DNA of 64,000 nucleotides from JAXGMV01 sp040772085 (GCA_040772085.1 JAXGYU010000002.1:45474-109473), one strand, 5' to 3'; numbered from the stretch's first letter, positions 49,271-58,999 are shown. Made by a program: numbers and translations. Notes: generated by a model not told the origin, from the letters alone.

Positions 49271-50821
49271 ATGACCGCTGACCTGCTGCTCGCGATCGAC
49301 AATGGTACCCAGAGCCTGAGAGCGCTGGTGTTTGACAAACACGGCAACCTGCTGACACGCTCACGGGTCGACCTGCCGCCTTACCAATCCCCTCACCCGG
49401 GCTGGGCTGAGCAGGACCCGCTGGTGTTCTGGAATGCCTTATGCGATGCCTGCCAGCAACTCTGGCGCGAAGGCAGCATTCAGCCGGAACAGATCGCCGC
49501 TGTCTCCCTGACCACCCAGCGCAGCACCATGATCAACCTGGACGCGGGCGGCAACCCGCTGCGCCCTGCCATCGGCTGGCCTGACCAGCGCCGCACCCAG
49601 GGACTGCCTCCTATCAGCGGCATCTGGGGCTTGCTTTTCCGGCTGGCAGGCGCGACCGAAACAGCGAATTACCTGATGGCCGAGGCTGAAGCCAACTGGA
49701 TCATCCGTCACCAGCCTGAAATCTGGTCAAAAACGCACAAGTACGTGCTGCTCTCCGCCTTCCTGACTCACCGGCTGACCGGTAAGTTCGTCGACTCGGT
49801 CGGCTGCCAGGTTGGTTATCAGCCATTCGATTTCAAAAGCCAGTGGTGGTCGGGCAAGTTTGACTGGAAGTGGCAGGCTGTGCCGATCGAACGGGAGAAG
49901 CTGCCCGATCTCGTGCCCCCGGCGCAAAGTCTGGGCGGCATCACGTCCGAAGCCAGCCTCGCGACCGGTATCCCTGCCGGCATCCCGCTTATCGCCGCCG
50001 CCTCTGACAAAGCCTGCGAGGTGATCGGCTCAGGCTGTCTGGAGTCGCATATCGGCTGTCTGAGCTACGGCACCACCGCCACCATCAACACCACCCACGA
50101 GCGCTACATCGAAGTCATCCAGCTCATCCCCCCCTACCCTTCCGCCGTGCCCGGGCATTACTCGCTTGAGGTGCAGATCTTCCGCGGCTACTGGATGGTG
50201 AGCTGGTTCAAGAAAGAATTCGGGCTGCGTGAAGAGATGCTTGCCGAGCAGCAAGGCATCCCGACAGAAGAATTATTCGACGAGCTGATCAAAGGCGTGC
50301 CGCCCGGCTCGCAGGGGCTGATCCTGCAGCCGTACTGGACGCCCGGACTGCGCAACCCCGGGCCTGAAGCGCATGGCGCCATCATCGGCTTCAGCGACTT
50401 CCACACCCGCGCCCACATCTACCGCTCCATGCTCGAGGGCATCGCTTACGCTCTGCGTGAGGGCGCCGAGCGCACCAGCAAGCGCAGCGGCGTTCCGGTG
50501 ACCGAGCTGCGCGTGGCAGGCGGCGGCAGCCAGTCGGACGCGGCCATGCAGCTCACGGCTGACGTATTCGGTCTGCCGGCAGCCCGACCGCATATCTATG
50601 ATGCCAGCGGCCTGGGCGCTGCCATCGACGCCGCGGTTGGTATCGGTCTGCATCCCAACTTCAAACAGGCGGTGGCTGAGATGACCCGCGTGCGGGACAC
50701 CTTCCAGCCGGATCCGGACGTTCATATGAAATACAACAAGATTTACCGCGAGGTTTACCTCAAACTATACAGCCAGCTTCAGCCGCTGTATAAAACCCTG
50801 CGCCAGATTGATCCTGAATAA
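49271..50821 (+). CDS. FGGY-family carbohydrate kinase
   Basis: The 516-residue kinase has the N-terminal phosphate-binding loop LLAIDNGTQSLRALVFDKHG (about 6-25), the HPGWAEQDPLVFWNAL stretch and the ATP-binding C-terminal motif ELRVAGGGSQSDAAMQLTAD with the catalytic region. Family members phosphorylate xylulose, gluconate, glycerol, erythritol and others. The sequence lacks markers I could use to choose one. AGGATAA precedes the ATG. It is the second gene of a unit with the amidotransferase-like protein and convergent with the RACo operon, only ten bases apart. Confidence 0.92.
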   Translation: MTADLLLAIDNGTQSLRALVFDKHGNLLTRSRVDLPPYQSPHPGWAEQDPLVFWNALCDACQQLWREGSIQPEQIAAVSLTTQRSTMINLDAGGNPLRPAIGWPDQRRTQGLPPISGIWGLLFRLAGATETANYLMAEAEANWIIRHQPEIWSKTHKYVLLSAFLTHRLTGKFVDSVGCQVGYQPFDFKSQWWSGKFDWKWQAVPIEREKLPDLVPPAQSLGGITSEASLATGIPAGIPLIAAASDKACEVIGSGCLESHIGCLSYGTTATINTTHERYIEVIQLIPPYPSAVPGHYSLEVQIFRGYWMVSWFKKEFGLREEMLAEQQGIPTEELFDELIKGVPPGSQGLILQPYWTPGLRNPGPEAHGAIIGFSDFHTRAHIYRSMLEGIAYALREGAERTSKRSGVPVTELRVAGGGSQSDAAMQLTADVFGLPAARPHIYDASGLGAAIDAAVGIGLHPNFKQAVAEMTRVRDTFQPDPDVHMKYNKIYREVYLKLYSQLQPLYKTLRQIDPE

Positions 50822-50831
50822 AACTGAGGCG

Positions 50832-52469
50832 TTAATTCGCGCCAAGATCGAGCGTATTTTTGCCCAAAGCCATTCTGGCGATGTAAATATCGCTGAATCC
50901 GGGATATAACGTCAATTCGAGATAGTTGGAGCGCTTTGCCAGCCCCTCGGCCAGCACGCGAGACTCGGGCGCGAGCAGCATGGCGATCGCCCCGCTGCCG
51001 GCAGCGTTGCCGATCTGATGGCAGTGTTCCAGCGGCACATCGGGCAGCATGCCAATGGTGACTGCGTCGGGCAGATTGAGCCAGGTGCCGAACGCGCCGG
51101 CGATCACCCACGACGCGACCTGCTCAGGTTGCAGATGAGCTTCCTTTAACAAGATATCGATGCCGGAGCGGATGGCAGCCTTCGCGAGCTGGATTTCATT
51201 CACATCGCCGCGGGTGATGCTAACCGCTTTGCCATGCGCGCTCGCTTCCGCCGGCACCAGTTCGACCCAGGCGCGTTTGCCATCTGATTTGACCAGGGGA
51301 TGACTGCTGTCGAAGCGTCCGTTTTCACGCAGCGCGCCAGCCTGTTGCATCTGGGAGATGACGCTCAGCACGCCCGTGCCGCATAAGCCAGCAGCCGGCA
51401 CATCGCCAATCACGTTCGCTTGAACGTGATCCCCCACAATCGTTACCTTATCGATCGCGCCATCCGCCGCGCGCATGCCCTGGCTGATATGCGCCCCTTC
51501 GAATGCCGGCCCTGACGCGGTTGAACAGCTCCAGAGGCTGTCAGCCGTCATCAGGCTGATCTCGGTATTGGTGCCGATATCAACCAGCACCAAGGGTTTG
51601 GCGTAGCTGCCCTGCTCCGCGGCTGTCAACGCCGCCACATGATCGCCCCCGACAAAGCCGGCGATGTTAGGCGGCAGAAAGACCCGCGCCTCCGCAGAAA
51701 GGGTTAAGCCGAGTGCGTGCGCTGAGGTGATCAGCGCGCTGGAGAGCGCGGGTTCATACGGCACCGCGCCCAGTTGCCGGACGGGCAGCTTGAGCAGCAA
51801 ATGATGCATGGCGGTGTTGCCGGCAATCACTGCTTCTATTACATCCTGCGGCTCAATGCCTGCCTGGGCGCATATTGCGGTCACCGCCCTGTTGAGCGCC
51901 TCAATCACGACCTCACTCAGCCTGGCGCTATTGGCGGGGGATAAATTGGCGTAGGCAATGCGGCTGATGACGTCTTCGCCGAATACGACTTGCGGGTTGA
52001 TGACGCCGGTCTGCGCCAGCATCGCGCCGGTGGTCATGTCCATCAGATACAACGCGATTTTGGTCGAGCCGAGATCGACCGCCAGACCATACCGGCCTGA
52101 TTTTTCCGACGCCGCTTCAACTATTGCCGGCTGTTGACCGGTGCTGACGCCCAGTTTTTGGCGGCTGAACACGCTTTCCGCCGGCACTTCAATGACACAA
52201 TCTGAAAGCGGTTTCGCCTGGCAAGCCAGCCGGCAGCCGGAAGTCAATTCTTCGGCTGAGAGATGACGGCGTTCAGCCGCCGTATGCGGGCTGAGCTCCC
52301 CGGAAGCCAGGATCACCCGGCAGGAACCGCAGGTGCCATTGCCGCCGCAAATTGCCTTGAGCAGCACGCCAGACGTTTGGGCGGCGGTCAGCAGGCTCTG
52401 CCCTGCCGGCAGGTCGATGCGTTTGCCAGCGGGTTGAAACCTGATCTGGTGCTGCTCTGATTGTGTCAA
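50832..52469 (-). CDS. RACo-type corrinoid reductive activator (2Fe-2S ferredoxin + ASKHA ATPase, DUF4445)
   Basis: RACo proteins reactivate corrinoid proteins whose cobalt has been oxidised, using ATP. The 545-residue protein starts at a TTG behind AGGTC. It has an N-terminal 2Fe-2S domain (CGGNGTCGSC, then CRLACQA, residues about 38-85), a linker, and an ASKHA ATPase-like part starting YGLAVDLGSTKIALYLMDM with AVIAGNTAMHHLLL, LVDIGTNTEISL and CSTASGPAFEGAHI. The last gene of the operon, it follows a corrinoid protein and a homocysteine methyltransferase, its likely targets. Acetogens and related bacteria use the same arrangement. The role is well supported by architecture and neighbours. 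Confidence 0.95.
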   Translation of the reverse strand: MTQSEQHQIRFQPAGKRIDLPAGQSLLTAAQTSGVLLKAICGGNGTCGSCRVILASGELSPHTAAERRHLSAEELTSGCRLACQAKPLSDCVIEVPAESVFSRQKLGVSTGQQPAIVEAASEKSGRYGLAVDLGSTKIALYLMDMTTGAMLAQTGVINPQVVFGEDVISRIAYANLSPANSARLSEVVIEALNRAVTAICAQAGIEPQDVIEAVIAGNTAMHHLLLKLPVRQLGAVPYEPALSSALITSAHALGLTLSAEARVFLPPNIAGFVGGDHVAALTAAEQGSYAKPLVLVDIGTNTEISLMTADSLWSCSTASGPAFEGAHISQGMRAADGAIDKVTIVGDHVQANVIGDVPAAGLCGTGVLSVISQMQQAGALRENGRFDSSHPLVKSDGKRAWVELVPAEASAHGKAVSITRGDVNEIQLAKAAIRSGIDILLKEAHLQPEQVASWVIAGAFGTWLNLPDAVTIGMLPDVPLEHCHQIGNAAGSGAIAMLLAPESRVLAEGLAKRSNYLELTLYPGFSDIYIARMALGKNTLDLGAN

Positions 52470-52481
52470 ATCAGACCTGGA

Positions 52482-53375
52482 CTACTGGTGCGTCAACTCG
52501 TGGACTGTGTCCGCCATGGCTTTCAGGTGCGCTGGTGTGGTGCCGCAGCAGCCGCCGATAAAGCGCGCGCCAGCCGCGACCCATTCCGGGACATGGGCTG
52601 CCATGGCTTCGACTTCGGTCGCGTAAGAAGCCTGACCCGCTTCATCCAGCGTCGGGAAGCCAGCGTTGGGCTTGAACCAGATCGGCAGCGACGTTGCTGC
52701 CCGCAGTTCACGCAAGGCCAGCAGATTTTCGTCGATGCTTTTGCCGCAATTGATACCCAGCGCCAGCAGGTCATAAGGCATCATCGCCATCGCCATCTGG
52801 CCGGGCTTGACGCCCATCATGGTGCGTTTGCCGCGGTCATAGCTGAAACTGCAAATGACCGGCAGATCGCTGTTGGCGTTGACGGCTTCGATCGCGATCC
52901 TGGCCTCGGCGAGATCGTACTGCGTTTCAATCAGCAGCAGGTCCACACCGTTGTCACTGAGGATTTTTGCCTGCTCACCATACGCGCTGGCTGCTTCCTC
53001 GGGGCTCAGATCGCCCAGGGGCGCCAGCAGCCTGCCCAATGGTCCAATGCTGCCGAAGACCAGAACGTCCGTGCCGCCGGCAGCCTCGCGCACCAGCCTG
53101 ACCGCCTGTTGATTGATTTGAGTAACTTCATCCTGGAGATTATCGACCGCCAGCCGCACACGCGTGCCGCCAAAGGTGCAGGTGAGGATGATCTCCGCGC
53201 CGGCTTCGATAAAATCGCGATGCAGCCGCACAATCTCATCCGGTTTCGAGAGTACCCACGCCTCAGGCGCGCTGCCCTGCGGCAAGCCGCGTGCCAGCAG
53301 GTTGCTGCCGGTCGCCCCATCACTGACCAGCAGACCCTTTTCATCCAGCATCCGCAATATCTTACTTTTTTCCAT
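52482..53375 (-). CDS. Homocysteine S-methyltransferase-family protein
   Basis: A 297-residue single-domain protein equivalent to the N-terminal part of MetH. It has the barrel start LLVSDGATGSNLLARGL and the zinc ligands in ALGINC and GGCCGTTPAHLKAM (two cysteines). Substrate contacts in GAEIILTCTFGG and IETQYDLAEARI are also seen. It transfers methyl groups to homocysteine or a related thiol. The gene lies 8 bases after the corrinoid protein gene and 12 before the RACo gene. Together they make a split methionine-synthase-like set without the folate-binding domain. AGAGGT precedes the ATG. Substrate and methyl donor are inferred. Confidence 0.93.
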   Translation of the reverse strand: MEKSKILRMLDEKGLLVSDGATGSNLLARGLPQGSAPEAWVLSKPDEIVRLHRDFIEAGAEIILTCTFGGTRVRLAVDNLQDEVTQINQQAVRLVREAAGGTDVLVFGSIGPLGRLLAPLGDLSPEEAASAYGEQAKILSDNGVDLLLIETQYDLAEARIAIEAVNANSDLPVICSFSYDRGKRTMMGVKPGQMAMAMMPYDLLALGINCGKSIDENLLALRELRAATSLPIWFKPNAGFPTLDEAGQASYATEVEAMAAHVPEWVAAGARFIGGCCGTTPAHLKAMADTVHELTHQ

Positions 53376-53383
53376 AAATACCT

Positions 53384-54022
53384 CTAAGTAGCAATAAGGT
53401 TCTTTGCCAGCACGACTGCACGGCTGGCATCCGGCGCGAAGCCATCCGCGCCGATTTCACGGGCATATTGTTCGCTCAAGGGCGCGCCGCCGACCATCAC
53501 CTTGACACGATCGCGCAAGCCGGCTTCCTCGAGCCTGAGGATGGTCTGGCGCATGTTTGGCATGGTGGTCGTCAGCAAGGCGGACATGGCGACCAGGGTG
53601 GCGTTGTGCTTCTCAACGGCTTCCACAAACGCTTCGGGGCTGACATCCGCGCCCAGGTCGACGATTTCAAACGCCGCGCCTTCCAGCATCATGCACACCA
53701 GGTTCTTGCCGATATCATGCATATCTCCCTTGACCGTACCGGCGATAACCGTGCCGACCGTTTTGATATTCGCGGCGATCATATGCGGTTTGAGAACTGC
53801 CAGTCCCGCCTGCATGGCACGCGCCGAGATCAACATCTCGGGCACGAAGTACTCGCCCTCCTCGAACAGCCTGCCCACCTCAGCCATGGCCGCGACCATA
53901 CCCTCATTCAGCACCCGCTCCGGCGCGATGCCTTCATCCAGGGCCTGCTGCACTTTCTCCGCCGTGACCTTGTGGTTCGCGTCAACAATGCTGTCGTATA
54001 TCGTCTGGAGGATTGCTTCCAT
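53384..54022 (-). CDS. Corrinoid (B12-binding) protein, MtaC/MtbC/MttC-like
   Basis: The 212-residue protein has a helical B12-cap domain (about 1-90: ALDEGIAPERVLNEGMVAAM and FEEGEYFVPEMLISARAMQA) and a Rossmann-type cobalamin domain (about 92-212) with the base-off motif D-x-H-x-x-G in GDMHDIGKN and the SALLTTTM and VMVGGAPLS loops. It carries a methyl group on cobalt between two methyltransferases. The first methyltransferase, which would load the methyl group, is not in the window. GAGGAG precedes the ATG. It is the second gene of the operon. Confidence 0.96.
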   Translation of the reverse strand: MEAILQTIYDSIVDANHKVTAEKVQQALDEGIAPERVLNEGMVAAMAEVGRLFEEGEYFVPEMLISARAMQAGLAVLKPHMIAANIKTVGTVIAGTVKGDMHDIGKNLVCMMLEGAAFEIVDLGADVSPEAFVEAVEKHNATLVAMSALLTTTMPNMRQTILRLEEAGLRDRVKVMVGGAPLSEQYAREIGADGFAPDASRAVVLAKNLIAT

Positions 54023-54044
54023 ACCCGAATCTCCTCAAATGTGA

Positions 54045-54701
54045 TTATTTGCCCGGCTGCTGACCTGGCTCAGACTTCAGCCGATCGTTCAGCGCTATCT
54101 TGCGCGCGGTCAGATCGATACCGATATTGCCACTCACCATCGTCAGCCAGGATTTTATGCTTGCAAGATTCTGACCATTAAATGGAACGATCAGTTTGTC
54201 CGGAAAGCGGCCGGCCGCCATGACCTTGCAGCTTTGCTGCTGCGGGCCAGGCAAGCCCGCGCTGCCGCAATCAATCGCCAGGATGCCGGCTTCTTCGAGC
54301 TGCTTGCCCGTCAGGGAATCAAAATCCTGCTGGCGCGCGGTTCCCTCCGCCAGCATCCAGTCGCGCAGCCAGGCATCGCTGACGCAGAAAGTATGGCTGG
54401 CGAACTGCAAATCTTTCTCCAGCGGCACGATCAGCCGCTTGCGCAGGTCGCAAGCGTCATCCGGCAGGATCAGCAGCGCCATGTCAGCAGCCCGCGGCGA
54501 CGCGGCTTGCTGACGCAGCGCGTCCGGCTCGTACCACGCCGCCGGGATACTGCGGTGGGGAAGGTCCAACCCGGCAGGCTCCGCTCCGCTGAAAGCCCAG
54601 ACCTCAGCCGAGCTGCCAGACTCTTTGGCTGCAGTCAGCACCAGTTCCAGAAAGCGGGTCTTCACCTGACCAGGAAAACCGTTGATCGTGTGCAATTTCA
54701 T
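54045..54701 (-). CDS. Unknown protein, first gene of the corrinoid methyl-transfer operon
   Basis: ATG 54701 is used, since an earlier start would lie inside the opposite-strand DUF493 gene. The 218-residue protein has no signal peptide or membrane helix. It begins MKLHTINGFPGQVKTRFLEL, contains LLILPDDACDLRKRLIVPLE and ends in a glutamine-rich tail. Four cysteines are scattered (CDLRK, FCVSD, DCGSA, SCKVM). No family was recognised. The downstream corrinoid protein gene starts 22 bases later. The position suggests an accessory role such as methyl-donor recognition or cobalamin loading. This is a guess from context. Confidence 0.78.
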   Translation of the reverse strand: MKLHTINGFPGQVKTRFLELVLTAAKESGSSAEVWAFSGAEPAGLDLPHRSIPAAWYEPDALRQQAASPRAADMALLILPDDACDLRKRLIVPLEKDLQFASHTFCVSDAWLRDWMLAEGTARQQDFDSLTGKQLEEAGILAIDCGSAGLPGPQQQSCKVMAAGRFPDKLIVPFNGQNLASIKSWLTMVSGNIGIDLTARKIALNDRLKSEPGQQPGK

Positions 54702-54797
54702 TCTTAAAGTATTATAGCGTTTCACGGCGCATGTCGCATGGGCGGCAACGCGCTGAAAAAGTGGTGAAGCGCGCCTGCCTATGGTATCATCGCTGGC

Positions 54798-55130
54798 ATG
54801 ACAGAAAATGAAAAACCCCAGGACGAAAACCTTGATGTTCCAATTCTGGAACAAAAATATGACCCGAACCTGATCGATCAGCTCTACGACTTCCCCTGCC
54901 CCTATGTCATCAAGGTCATCCTGACCTATGAAGACGGCTTCGAGGAGCTGGTGCGCGAGGTGTTCAGCCACCACACGACGGAAGCGGACCAGGTCACATA
55001 CGATTTGCGCCCGTCAAGCGGCGGCAAATACGCCTCGGTGACAGCGAAATTCATCGCCCAGAGCCGGCAGCAGATCGAAGCGATTTACAGCGAGCTGAAA
55101 CAAAGTCCGCGGGTCAAGTTCCTGCTCTAG
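54798..55130 (+). CDS. DUF493 (YbeD-like) family protein
   Basis: A 110-residue protein with the DUF493 pattern: LYDFPCPYVIKVILTYEDGF, then LRPSSGGKYASVTAKFIAQS and the C-terminal QQIEAIYSELKQSPRVKFLL. This gives the ferredoxin-like alpha/beta fold of the family, with a long acidic N-terminus of about 30 residues. The biochemical role of the family is not settled to my knowledge; E. coli YbeD is a structural relative of the regulatory domain of PGDH. It stands divergently from the corrinoid operon, 96 bases apart. A single-gene unit. Confidence 0.88.
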   Translation: MTENEKPQDENLDVPILEQKYDPNLIDQLYDFPCPYVIKVILTYEDGFEELVREVFSHHTTEADQVTYDLRPSSGGKYASVTAKFIAQSRQQIEAIYSELKQSPRVKFLL

Positions 55131-55290
55131 CCCGGTCATCCATTCCTCAAGGCATCTGCCAGCCATTCTGCAGGCGCGCTTTTTTGCCTTGCTGAGCCCT
55201 GCTGTAACGACACGCTTCCCGGTTTGATATAGAATGAGTAATAGCGCGGTGCGGATATCGCCGCCTATTACTCATTTCAAGGAGCATAGC

Positions 55291-56274
55291 ATGAATTATC
55301 GTCACCTCGGAAAGTCGGGTCTGAAAATCTCCGAGCTCTCATTGGGTTCATGGGTCACCTACCACAATCAGGTAGACGTCGAAGCGTCGAAAGTGCTGCT
55401 GAAAACCGCATTCGACCTGGGTATCAACTTTTTCGATAACGCCGAGGGCTACATGGCGGGCAAGTCGGAAGAGATCATGGGCAACGCGCTCAAGGAGCTT
55501 GGCATCCCGCGCGAACAGTACCTGATCTCGACCAAGGTCTTCCGCGGCGGTCAGACGCCCAATGAGCAGGGTCTGTCGCGCAAGCATATTATTGAAGCCG
55601 TCAACCGCTCACTGAAGCGTTTTCACACCGACCGCATCGACCTGGTTTTCGCCCACGCGCAGGATAAGGATTGCCCGATCGAGGAGACGGTCTGGGCATT
55701 CAATGAAGTCATCCGTCAGGGCAAAGCCTTCTACTGGGGCACCTCCAACTGGAACGCGGCCGATATCGCTCAGGCGACTGACATCGCCGAGAAGCGCGGC
55801 TGGCTGCCACCCAGCATGGAGCAGCCGGAGTACAACCTGCTGCACCGCCAGCGCGTCGAGCAGGAGTTCCTGCCGCTGTACGTCCGCCCCGGCATCGGTC
55901 TGACGATCTATTCACCGCTGGCATCGGGCGTGCTGAGCGGCAAGTATAACCATGGCGCCGTGCCGGCAGACAGCCGCGCCAATGTACCGGCGTATCAATG
56001 GATGCGTGAGAGTGTCCTGAATCCCGCCAAGATCGCCGCTGCTGAAAAACTGGCGCCGATTGCCGCCGATCTGGGCGTTACCCTGGCCCAGATGTCGCTG
56101 GCGTGGGCGCTCAAGAACCAGAACGTCTCGACCGTCATCACCGGCGCCAGCAAGCCGGAGCAGATCATCGAGAACATGAAGGCAATCGAGGTCGTTCCCC
56201 TGCTGACCGATGAGGTGCTGGGCAGAATCTATGACGCGCTCTCGGGTTATCAGGAGGACGCGGACGAAGGCTAG
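55291..56274 (+). CDS. Aldo/keto reductase (Kv-beta-like group)
   Basis: ATG 55291 is preceded by AAGGAG; the longer frame is dropped. The 327-residue protein shows the catalytic tetrad: D in NFFDNAEGY with Y in the same segment, K in LISTKVFRGG and H in VFAHAQD. The NADPH region (ASKPEQIIENMKAIE) is intact. Its N-terminus MNYRHLGKSGLKISELSLGS resembles the voltage-gated potassium channel beta-subunit/YghZ group. It reduces aldehydes, possibly methylglyoxal-like, with NADPH. Monocistronic, followed by a clear terminator. Confidence 0.95.
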   Translation: MNYRHLGKSGLKISELSLGSWVTYHNQVDVEASKVLLKTAFDLGINFFDNAEGYMAGKSEEIMGNALKELGIPREQYLISTKVFRGGQTPNEQGLSRKHIIEAVNRSLKRFHTDRIDLVFAHAQDKDCPIEETVWAFNEVIRQGKAFYWGTSNWNAADIAQATDIAEKRGWLPPSMEQPEYNLLHRQRVEQEFLPLYVRPGIGLTIYSPLASGVLSGKYNHGAVPADSRANVPAYQWMRESVLNPAKIAAAEKLAPIAADLGVTLAQMSLAWALKNQNVSTVITGASKPEQIIENMKAIEVVPLLTDEVLGRIYDALSGYQEDADEG

Positions 56275-56314
56275 CAGCCAGAAGCTCGGGCACTGAACCG
56301 GACTGGTTAGAAAC

Positions 56315-56347
56315 AGGGCAGCTCAAAATCAATGAGCTGCCCTTTGC
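56315..56347 (+). terminator. Intrinsic terminator of the aldo/keto reductase gene
   Basis: AGGGCAGCTCA pairs with TGAGCTGCCCT around a short loop and is followed by TTGCTATTATTTT. Confidence 0.82.
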
Positions 56348-56440
56348 TATTATTTTCCCTTGTGTGGGAGACGGCTGACGGTCTGCCGCACGGACAAGCT
56401 GCTGAAGCGGCTGTGTCAATCAGCTTGGGAGCAGCAGGAA

Positions 56441-58999
56441 CTACTTCACCCAGTCCAGTCGGAAGACATCCTCGTTCGTGGTCACCTGCCAGCGTTCTTC
56501 ACTACCCACCACGGCGATATTCAAACCATCCAGGTCGCGAATAAAGGCTGCCAACCGCTCGCCGTCCGCGGAAACAGCCACCGGATAGGGGCGCTTTTCC
56601 GCGAAGGGCCATTCGTAGAGGTACTTGACCACGTTCGTTTCCAGATCCACCGTTCGAATACCAAATATGCCATTCTCCAGAACGACACCGCTTTCAACCA
56701 GCAGCCCACCCGCGTTCCTCTGGCCGGCGTGCATGTTCCAGGGCAGCTCGCGAAGGATGACGCTGCCCTCGCCAGTGGCGAAATCATATTCGCAGAGACC
56801 ATACAGATTGTTGACCATGCTGGACGGCGCGGCGCAAATATAGCTCAGTGAAGCGTCGTTCCGGCTCCACTGCTCCGGCGCGAGCTCCATCAACTCATCC
56901 GACTGGGTCAAATTGACTGTCTCAATCCGCAATGGATCTTCACTCAGGGTCAGAAGAAATATGTCCGTGTTTCCGGCTTCTCCAGCCTGGGTTGTGCCGC
57001 TGGCGGCCAGATAGTAACTGTTGGAAGCCCAGTTCAGACTGGCAAGGACCTCTGTACCGGTATCCATTGTTCGCGGCTGACAGGTCTGCGTGTCATCACA
57101 ACCGCCTGGCAAAAGTTTCAGGACGCGCTGATTGGGCTGACCGGGCTGCACAATGTCTACCAGATAGGCCATATATTTCCCATCGTAAGACCAGGCAAAA
57201 CCTTGGGCGTCCTTTTCAAACCGATCGACCAGCAGCCGCGGCTCAGGCTCTTCAAAGCGCAGACGATAGAGCTGCTGTAGATATTCGCCGGGCGTCTGCC
57301 CGCGACTATTTGCGGCAACATAATCAAAACCGGCGCCATCTGGATGCGGATGCAGCGCCAGTACATAGCCCGGCAATACCGCCAGGTCTTCCAGCGCGAA
57401 TTTATTTTCGATTGACGCGACCCGTACCCTGGTGTTCTCCCCCTGCATTGAGAACACCAGCAGGTCACCAGATCGGAGGGTGCGAGCCGTGAGGCGGAAG
57501 GCATCCATCGCCATGGCACCCGCGGGCGGCAACGGCTCATAGGTGCCGGGGTCAAGCAGGTTCGGCTGAGCCTGATCTGGCTGCGTCAACGGCCGCGACT
57601 CAAAGGAAATCTCAAATGGACCCTCATGGCGAAATGCCACCGATATCACCGGCAGCCGGACCTCTCCGGTCAGCAATTGACCATTCTGAATAAGTTCAAG
57701 CTCAAAGCTGATGCGCCCATGCTTGCTGCCTGACCCATAAAGTTCAACCACCCTCTCCGGTCTGCCCAGTTCAAAGATGACCGGATTCACTCCGTTCACC
57801 TCGGCTATTTCATCCGAAAGTCCTTGCAGCCTCAGGCTATTCGGCGCGTCACTTCTGATCTCCGCCTGGCTGAAATGAACCTGCGCGCCTTCTGCCATCA
57901 CTGTCGCGTCCAGCGGAATCACCTGTCCGGCCTTGGGGTGCTCGCCAACATTCACGACGATCTCCTCATCCACATCGACGCTGACGGTCACGTCAGGGAC
58001 GACCAGACGCAGCGAGCCTGCCTCTTGCGGAACACCTGTGAACGCCAGGATCTGCTGGTTAGGCTCAAGGGCGCCCGCTTGCGGCGCGCGCCACGGATCG
58101 ATTGGATAGGTCTGACCAGCGGCGTCCACCAGCCAGGGGCCTGTTTCAGGGAATTGCGGGTCAACCGCGTTATGCCACATCAGGCTGCCGCGCCTATAGC
58201 CGCTTTTATCTGTCTCTTCCAGCAGCAGCTGCAACCCCGTTTCGGTTCGAACAGCCGCTTTCAGGCATAACCCAACGTAATTAGCGTCCACACAGCCAGT
58301 TTGAGCCGTGCCCACTGCGGGATGAGACTCGCCGGGAGTCCCGGTTTCTTGCGGCGCTGCATCGAGTACGTCAGCAGGCAACAGGTTAGCTTCCCGACCA
58401 GGGATCCATTGCAACGGGATGCGCCAGCCTTCAGGCAGCGCCAATACGGTTGCCATGGCCTCATTCGGCAGCGGCTGGAAGACAGCCAGAACGCCCTGTG
58501 AATCGGTCGTGTTGGGGTCAAACCGCCAGTCGATCAGCTCATAACGCTGCCCATTATCCGCCTGCAGCCAGGCGCCATCAACAGGCCGGGCAACACTGCT
58601 GAATTTCAGCCAGAGCTTCGTGTCATGTTTGCCGGCAACGCCCTGCTGAACGGTGAGCATTGCGGCTTGATGTTGCTGTGCGACACCATTTTCCAGCACC
58701 ATAACTTCGTCGAGGTTGACAATCCCGACGCCGGGGATGTATCCGAAGAGTCTGAGCAGGCTGCCATAAACATTTTTTGGGCCCGCGACCAGCACGGCGG
58801 CCACGACCAGAACAGCAATGAGTGACAGGGCGAATGCCCATTTTTGTGAGAATATGGCCGCGCGATGATGTGAAACAGAGGGGGCTTCACTAGCCAGTCT
58901 CATTCTCAAGTGTTCAACAAAACGGTCATCCGGTTCACGGGCGCCGAGCGTTCGCGCCAGCTCGGCCACGAAGGGCGTGCTCAATTGATTACTGTCCAT
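56441..58999 (-). CDS. Large membrane protein with C-terminal beta-propeller-like region, probable anti-sigma factor
   Basis: ATG 58999 follows GGAGGAAG and overlaps the sigma-factor stop by 11 bases, so the two are translationally coupled. The 852-residue protein has a short cytoplasmic N-terminus (about 55 residues) ahead of one membrane helix (about 58-78). The periplasmic-side region is beta-rich (several Ig-like parts, about 80-520). The last third resembles a six-bladed TolB/WD40-type propeller (YVAANSRGQTPGEYLQQLYR, WSYDGKYMAYLVD, NDASLSYICA, VSADGERLAAFIRD). The N-terminal part could hold the ECF sigma factor at the membrane. No zinc-binding anti-sigma motif was seen. An extracellular propeller on a sigma partner is unusual. 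Role inferred from coupling. Confidence 0.82.
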   Translation of the reverse strand: MDSNQLSTPFVAELARTLGAREPDDRFVEHLRMRLASEAPSVSHHRAAIFSQKWAFALSLIAVLVVAAVLVAGPKNVYGSLLRLFGYIPGVGIVNLDEVMVLENGVAQQHQAAMLTVQQGVAGKHDTKLWLKFSSVARPVDGAWLQADNGQRYELIDWRFDPNTTDSQGVLAVFQPLPNEAMATVLALPEGWRIPLQWIPGREANLLPADVLDAAPQETGTPGESHPAVGTAQTGCVDANYVGLCLKAAVRTETGLQLLLEETDKSGYRRGSLMWHNAVDPQFPETGPWLVDAAGQTYPIDPWRAPQAGALEPNQQILAFTGVPQEAGSLRLVVPDVTVSVDVDEEIVVNVGEHPKAGQVIPLDATVMAEGAQVHFSQAEIRSDAPNSLRLQGLSDEIAEVNGVNPVIFELGRPERVVELYGSGSKHGRISFELELIQNGQLLTGEVRLPVISVAFRHEGPFEISFESRPLTQPDQAQPNLLDPGTYEPLPPAGAMAMDAFRLTARTLRSGDLLVFSMQGENTRVRVASIENKFALEDLAVLPGYVLALHPHPDGAGFDYVAANSRGQTPGEYLQQLYRLRFEEPEPRLLVDRFEKDAQGFAWSYDGKYMAYLVDIVQPGQPNQRVLKLLPGGCDDTQTCQPRTMDTGTEVLASLNWASNSYYLAASGTTQAGEAGNTDIFLLTLSEDPLRIETVNLTQSDELMELAPEQWSRNDASLSYICAAPSSMVNNLYGLCEYDFATGEGSVILRELPWNMHAGQRNAGGLLVESGVVLENGIFGIRTVDLETNVVKYLYEWPFAEKRPYPVAVSADGERLAAFIRDLDGLNIAVVGSEERWQVTTNEDVFRLDWVK

